Positions 58,698 to 64,000 of a stretch of DNA of 64,000 bases are shown here, one piece after another. The stretch's first letter is position 1. Each line of letters starts with the position of its first letter. The notes under the pieces were generated by a model, which saw only the letters and a list, made by a program, of their open reading frames with translations, did no database searches and was not told the origin of the DNA. This stretch comes from Apostichopus japonicus. Taxonomy: Eukaryota; Echinodermata; Holothuroidea; Aspidochirotida; Stichopodidae. The position numbers and the translations under genes are program-made. The stretch covers positions 7,316,213 through 7,380,212 of the forward strand of contig NC_092574.1 of NCBI RefSeq assembly GCF_037975245.1, written 5' to 3'.

Positions 58698-60210
58698 GAT
58701 GTTTGTGTGTAATAATTGCTTGTGACTTTTTGCTTTTAAATTTAGATCTTTTTTACTCTAACCTATTGACCGCATTTAATGCTAGTTTTTTTCCATAGGC
58801 CTAATTTAATCAAAACAATATATGATAGAATAAAACATTAACAAGAATACTAAATCGAACAGAAATATAGCGTTAGCTGAAAGAGCAATGTGCAAATAAA
58901 ACACATCGTCATTCTTGAAGTTACATGCTGGGAATTTTCAGTTTCTATATCTCTTTCAAAATATCAATTTAACTTTTCTGATTGCAGAGAAAGAAACCAA
59001 ACTACTTATCTATATCTCCCAATAGCGGCATTTAATATGTAATAACTAAATAATATAACAGTTCTCAGACGGTCAGATGATTGGACACTTTGCCGCCCTG
59101 ACCTACACACTGCGGTTTGCGAACCCTCTAGGGTTTTCGACAAAATGTTTTGGGCGGGTCGTCAAAATGTCGAGAGAAGAAAAAACAAACACATGCCTAT
59201 ATATTTGTGGGAATAGACGGTGAAAAGGTTTGAACATAAAATAACTAAAAAAGTTGCAATATTTAACACCATTTTGAAACTGAAGTACCTGGTATTTAAA
59301 GCAGCATTTTGCGTCCTTTTCTATGATTTTTCTCAACCTCATTGACTCCACTATGCCATAACGACATACATAACTAGCTTATGTATTCAAATCTCACTTC
59401 AAATGGTGGCATAAAAGTCGAACAATTTACACATTTCAACTTTGTTTTTCTCGAAGATATTTTCCGTTGGGTTCCAAATAAACCTCGCCCATAATGTGAC
59501 TATTTAAGAGCTACGTACGTCATTGCTTAACGCTTTTGGCAGGGAAAAACTTGGCTAATATCTTAGTTTGCTGTTTTGTGATTGATATGTGTATAAAACT
59601 CGATGGACTTGTCAAGAAAGTTGAAAACGGCGACAAAACGCAAAATGCTGCTTGAAGGGGCATGGTAAACATTTTAAGATGACTCTAAAAATGAACATCA
59701 TCAAAATGTATATCGATACAGATTAAGCTGATTAACGCCAGAAACGGACTGACAAGATCGTTGACAAATATCATCACCAAACTAAATGTCTTAAATTAGT
59801 CATTTCAAGTTACAAAATGATTCATCCGTTAGAAATTTAAATTTTGTTTCACTAGCAAGAGGGAGACCTGTTGATAACATTTAAACTGTAGGTATAAAAC
59901 AATTTATGAGATAAAAGTTTGAATACGTGCCCCGAAGAAGCGTCAAGTGATACTGAGAAAAGAACGTACGTGTGGATGGTCGTTTGAATACATCTCTGTG
60001 CAATGGCATGTGTTACATCAGTATGATTAAATAGGTGGTACTCATGCAGTGACTATACTAGTAAACAGATCTTCTATATATAATTCAAGGATTACATTTG
60101 TTTATTCTCCTATATCTTCTCTTTTTTAATATTTTGTGAAAATTAGGTCGTGTCAATAATTATATCTTCTATATACCCTCCAATGATATCTTTAGTTTAA
60201 TCATCCGTTA

Positions 60211-61439
60211 AAGCCCAGTCACATCTCACCGGATTGCAATAACGGAGAGGGAACGAAGACAAAAAATGGCACTCCGTTGATGTACGTTAGTATCCGTTTA
60301 GTATGCGGTTCTCCTCCGTCCGTCTACGTTTCATTACCGGGAGGGTCCGGTTTGTCCGGTGTCGATTTTGAACATGCACAAAACTTGGAACGGACATCCA
60401 CCGAAAAATGTCTCCGTTATTTATTCGTTACTAATCCGTTAAGCTTCCGTTTTATCAGTTTCTCATGCGTTTTGTTCGTTCTGTATGCGTTTGGCATACT
60501 GTATTTCTCCGTTCGACTCTGGTTATTGCTATTGCTCACCGGATCATTAACGGACAAAGAACGGATGAAACGTAGAAGTATAGTACCTATACCGTATATT
60601 CGACGGACGCTAACGTAGAAATAACGGAAGTGTAAAGGAATAGAACTGACAATGAACAGATAGGTAACGGACGTTACACGGAAGAAACGGAAGAACTCAG
60701 GCCAGGAAAGTATAACAGACGGACATAGAACGGAGATGCAGCGTACCTCCACCTTGTCCACTCCAAGCGTCCCACGCCTCATTCTGCTCCTATAACCTCT
60801 ACCGTCAACAACTACATCATGGACCCTTCAGAAAGATTCAAGCTTCAGACCACAGTGTCAGCTTTACAAGCACAGATGCTTATCATTGAAGCCAACATCA
60901 AGACCAATGAACAAGTCAAGAAGAGAAGGAAGAGACGTGCTCGGCTTAAATGCTGGTCTAGGGCCTTGCTAGGTCCACAGAGAAGACGGCAGTTTGGTCT
61001 TTATGACCAACTAACGCAGGAGCTGCGAATGGAAGACCAAAATCTCTCATCAACTTCATGAGGATGCCCCCTGATTTTGAGGCACTCCGGGGGCCCAGGT
61101 TTAAGACCGTTTCTTCTCCGTAGCTAGTCCGGTATGTCCGTTACTTTTCCGGTACTGCTACGTTTTGTATGTTCTTTATCCGTTAATTGTCCGTTGTAAA
61201 TTCGTTACTATCCGTTGGTGTTCGTTAGTTCGTTCGTTGTTATTCCTTTGTTCATCCGTTGTTCGTCAGTTGATGTCCGTCCCTTGTACGTTTGTAATCC
61301 GTTTTCACCGTTGAACGTCCGGTACGTTGCAACCCCCAGATGCATGCGCGACAACTTTTGCCAACGGAAATAACCGGATGACTGTTTTTCGCGCGTACTC
61401 TTGTCCGTTCGTGCAATCCGGTGAGATGTGACAGGGCCT
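60211..61439 (+). mobile_element. Harbinger-like non-autonomous transposon, 1229 bp
   Basis: Terminal inverted repeats AAGCCCAGTC/AGGCCCTGTC continue into the identical ACATCTCACCGGATTGCA. TTA flanks both ends (60208-60210 and 61440-61442), the 3-bp duplication typical of PIF/Harbinger. The arms are packed with more than 20 TCCGTT/AACGGA words, probably subterminal binding sites. The centre holds the start of a Harbinger-type protein (60819-61061). Confidence 0.85.
60819..61061 (+). pseudogene. Truncated, frameshifted Harbinger nuclease N-terminus
   Basis: 80 codons: a coiled start (MDPSERFKLQTTVSALQAQM), a basic KKRRKRRAR block, then RRRQFGLYDQLTQELRMED, which resembles the QYxxLxxELRxED segment before the catalytic domain of HARBI1-like transposases. 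After the stop, another frame continues INFMRMPPDFEALRGPR, the usual next segment, so a frameshift has occurred. The DDE nuclease domain is missing. Confidence 0.65.
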
Positions 61440-62015
61440 TTAGTCATGCATCTCTCACCAAACAAATCCTACCATTAACAGTCCATCCAAAAATCCTTGA
61501 TTCATGCATTTAATTTTCATTTAAGAGAAACAAATATTATTATGCAAATATAGTATAGGTTTATAATTACAACATGGAACATGAATGTTAACACAATCTG
61601 TGTACCGGTATCTGTTTAACAGTTCTACTTATTTTCTTTTTTCATTTTTTTGAAAATGAACATCGCGGCTTACGTTATAGATTTCGCAATACATTGCAGG
61701 TTTGTTACCATGGTAACTAGCTAACCGTTGTTACATGCTAACCGACGTAACAATGAATCAGAAGGCTCGTCGAAACCTCTGTTATTTGTTGTTGCGTTGC
61801 TAGGTGTATATAGCTCAATTTGCTTACACGTATACGCGTGGCGTAGCTTGGACGACGTTGTGAGTAAATCTATATGACCGACTTTGATTGGTTCACAGAG
61901 CTGCCATTTAAAAAATCGCCGTTCCCTGATTGGATTTAAGATGTCATTATTAAACAGTCTAGGCAATATATGATTGGCCAACAATTTGGATACGTATTAT
62001 ATTTTTCACAGTTAT
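61440..62015. promoter_or_regulatory. CpG-richer stretch with X-box and CCAAT boxes
   Basis: Perfect palindrome GTTACCATGGTAAC at 61704-61717 (RFX X-box), then three inverted CCAAT boxes: TTGATTGG near 61884, CTGATTGG near 61927 and ATGATTGG near 61970. This looks promoter-like, but no transcript start or first exon could be placed. The minus-strand open frame at 61721-61984 has no recognised feature. Confidence 0.3.
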
Positions 62016-62325
62016 GCATAGGCGTATAGGAGCCCAATTTGATTGGGAGAGGGGGGGGGGGGGCTGTAACGACTTGCCCGAAAAATATAACCAAAATTTT
62101 TCGCACGCTAATTATTGGGAAAGTCGTTACAATAGTAATGATAGGCCTAATAATAATATCAGTTTAACCATTGAAAAACGAAAAAAGTGCAAATTATTTT
62201 TCTTTCAGTAGGTGCCCGAAAAATTCTCAGCATATTGCCCATATTTTCACAAAAAATATTTGGTTGGGGGCTGCATCCCCCCAGTCCCCCCCAGCCCCCC
62301 TCCCCACCGCCTCCTACGCCTATGC
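62016..62325. mobile_element. Fold-back/MITE with GCATAGGCGTAGGAG ends
   Basis: GCATAGGCGTATAGGAG at the left is matched by CTCCTACGCCTATGC at the right. The body has a G run after the left end, GCCCGAAAA twice, and a C-rich block before the right end. About 310 bp, no coding content. Confidence 0.65.
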
Positions 62326-63235
62326 AGGTATGTGTTCGATTTTACGATCTTTGTATAACGCGGGTATATATCTCATTGCTTAATCTCATTGTCTAGCTTC
62401 ATCACAATTATCATGCTGTAAAAACTAAACTAAAACGTTTAACCATTATACCCCGACACTGAGCAGAGTATGATGGGTTTTAATATCATATAGTTGTTAC
62501 CTTTTCGGAATTCTAAAGTATTTTAAAATAATTCTAAAAGGTAAGAATATTTATTTAATAACAACAGTCAAATTTGAAACTGTCATCTGAAAGGATTTAG
62601 AACCTGTATTCTTTCCCTCTCTCTCTCTCTTGCGTGCTATGCGCATTCGCCTAATACTTGTCATATTATCGGCCATGTTGTTGTGTTGCTATCGGAAATG
62701 CGGTGAAATGCATTGTCGACATCAGTCAGTGCTAATAAGCGCTAATACCGTGGTAACTTTGTTTTTTGGTTCGCATGCGTTTTTAAAACATAAAAACAAT
62801 ATTATAACTTTAACCAGTTACATGTTCGATTAATGTCATTCAATAGTTAAGACTATGAAATTGATTATATACACGCACGTAGGAATCAATGCTTGACAGT
62901 CAACCAATTCTTAGTCAATTTAACTTTGCAAAATTTAATTAGAAAAAAGGACTAGAAACTGCTTTAAGTTCGACTTTGTTTTTTAAAGGGCCGACGTTCT
63001 GATTGGTGACTCGTCGATAAGCTTTAACCTCTTTGAGCGCAATTTGTTTCCATAGTTACGACCTTTGTGACCTTATACTGAAAACAAAGGTTTGGATCTT
63101 TGTTCTCTGCCACCACTTAGTCCAACTTAATCTTCTACTTCTGATGACCTGGAGTAAAATATACAGAAGTGTATACGTGACATCGTATTGTAGATTACTG
63201 AGCCTTTGCTCACTATATGGATGGCCACAATGGCC

Positions 63236-63266
<31 letters not shown>

Positions 63267-64000
63267 GGTGTATATATATATATATATATATATGGTGTAT
63301 ATATATGTATTTATATAGATATATGTATAGGGAATTAGTTGGGACTAGTGGAACACTAGTAGTTGTTACTCAAAGATACCCAAGCCACCCAACTAAGTGG
63401 GACTTTATCGTGGGAGCAAAGGCCAGTTCTTAAGACAGCTGTTGGATTCCAGTTCAAAATTGACGATGGTCGTATTTGTAAATACCGCCACCAATTTTGA
63501 ATTTCTGTGTAAAATCGATGCAAAAGATTTGCACTTGTGTAAATACCATCGTAACACGTGAGATATTATTAAAACCTTTTTCTTTATAAGTTTTTCAGTA
63601 AAAATGATATATAAGTAACTTTTGAAGCTTATTACTCCAATTTTAGATTTATTTTTTTCACTTTTGTTAATATATCATGTCTTAATTATCTACCAAGAAA
63701 ACCCTTGAAATATGCATAAATATAAAGAATTTTCTCATGGATGTCAAAATGGATAATTGACTAAACATAATTTTTCTATTTTCACCACTGACGCACCCCC
63801 CCCCCCCGCTTGAATCCTCTCTCGATTATCAGAATCTTAAACAGGTACAAATGACCTCTGATTTTAAGAGGGTGTGTGAGAAAAACTGGTTCGCGGTTAG
63901 CTCGTTTTATGCCTGCTTTAGAAACAGTTACATTTTAATATAAACAATAAAGTTAATTAACTATAATATTAGTGAACTATCATTTCATAGTTAATTACTC
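62326..64000. other. Right end of window, no gene seen
   Basis: Contains (AT)n with GGTGT breaks at 63240-63320, a C run near 63798, and an inverted CCAAT box near 63001. An open frame at 62630-62833 begins with a signal-like hydrophobic run but has no usable donor and is not called. Confidence 0.5.
63239..63325. repeat. (AT)n microsatellite with GGTGT spacers
   Basis: Three AT blocks separated by GGTGTAT; no coding content. Confidence 0.95.

Larger units (their letters stand above)
51869..60207. other. Region upstream of the AMPA receptor gene
   Basis: No confident gene. Contains microsatellites (52504-52733; 58605-58695), C/G runs (53262, 53443, 53810, 56759, 57430, 57587), CRE palindromes (54608-54615, 55117-55124), an X-box-like site (55284-55297) and a candidate first exon (56406-56498). 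Open frames at 53222-53458, 57659-58033 and 59103-59351 have no supporting signals. Confidence 0.5.

Noticed and set aside
62630-62833. Secreted protein first exon
   Set aside because: The hydrophobic start is suggestive, but there is no donor, homologue or downstream exon.

Overview
This is eukaryotic, intron-rich, AT-rich genomic DNA from an animal with a nervous system. It holds long introns, GT-AG splice sites, many (AT)n and poly-G/poly-C tracts, minisatellites and DNA-transposon derivatives. The two receptor genes fix it as metazoan. The genome texture (dispersed MITEs, abundant G runs, AGGCCTA-type words) suggests a marine invertebrate deuterostome, possibly an echinoderm such as a sea cucumber; that placement is inference only.

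Two neurotransmitter-receptor genes lie head to tail on the minus strand. I rebuilt both exon by exon; every junction has GT-AG sites and compatible phase. (1) An AMPA-type ionotropic glutamate receptor runs from a start codon at 51820 to a stop at 18863. It has 18 coding exons, 2880 nt and 959 codons, and appears complete: signal peptide, amino-terminal domain, S1, M1, Q/R-loop M2, M3 with [10 protein letters not shown]2, M4 and a C-tail ending in a PDZ-type T-D-V. (2) Downstream, a glycine/GABA-A-type Cys-loop channel subunit starts at 8860 and runs off the left edge. Five coding exons are visible (8772-8860, 3509-3588, 2557-2624, 1268-1485, 672-754), reaching just past the Cys-loop.

The rest is introns and intergenic DNA full of repeats. 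AMPA intron 1 (40471-51732) carries a 14-bp minisatellite, a 27-bp minisatellite open in both directions, and a 4.84-kb DNA transposon (45968-50805). That transposon has 14-bp terminal inverted repeats and clusters of AGACTGAA/TTCAGTCT palindromes. It also holds a SAM-like first coding exon, a second coding relic on the same strand, and a nested TTAA-flanked MITE. Three copies of that MITE occur (142-505, 28156-28980, 48176-48542); the middle one is split by another palindromic element. A Harbinger-like non-autonomous element with a TTA duplication occupies 60211-61439. A U2-snRNA-headed, possibly SINE-like unit lies in AMPA intron 13 (23218-23385).

From 51.9 to 60.2 kb and 61.4 to 64 kb I see no confident gene, only candidate exons and regulatory motifs. 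Between the two receptor genes (8.9-18.8 kb) there are relic coding pieces with inverted repeats (11.6-13.0 kb), fold-back repeats (about 15.05-15.58 kb) and a 56-bp tandem array (about 16.9-17.5 kb).
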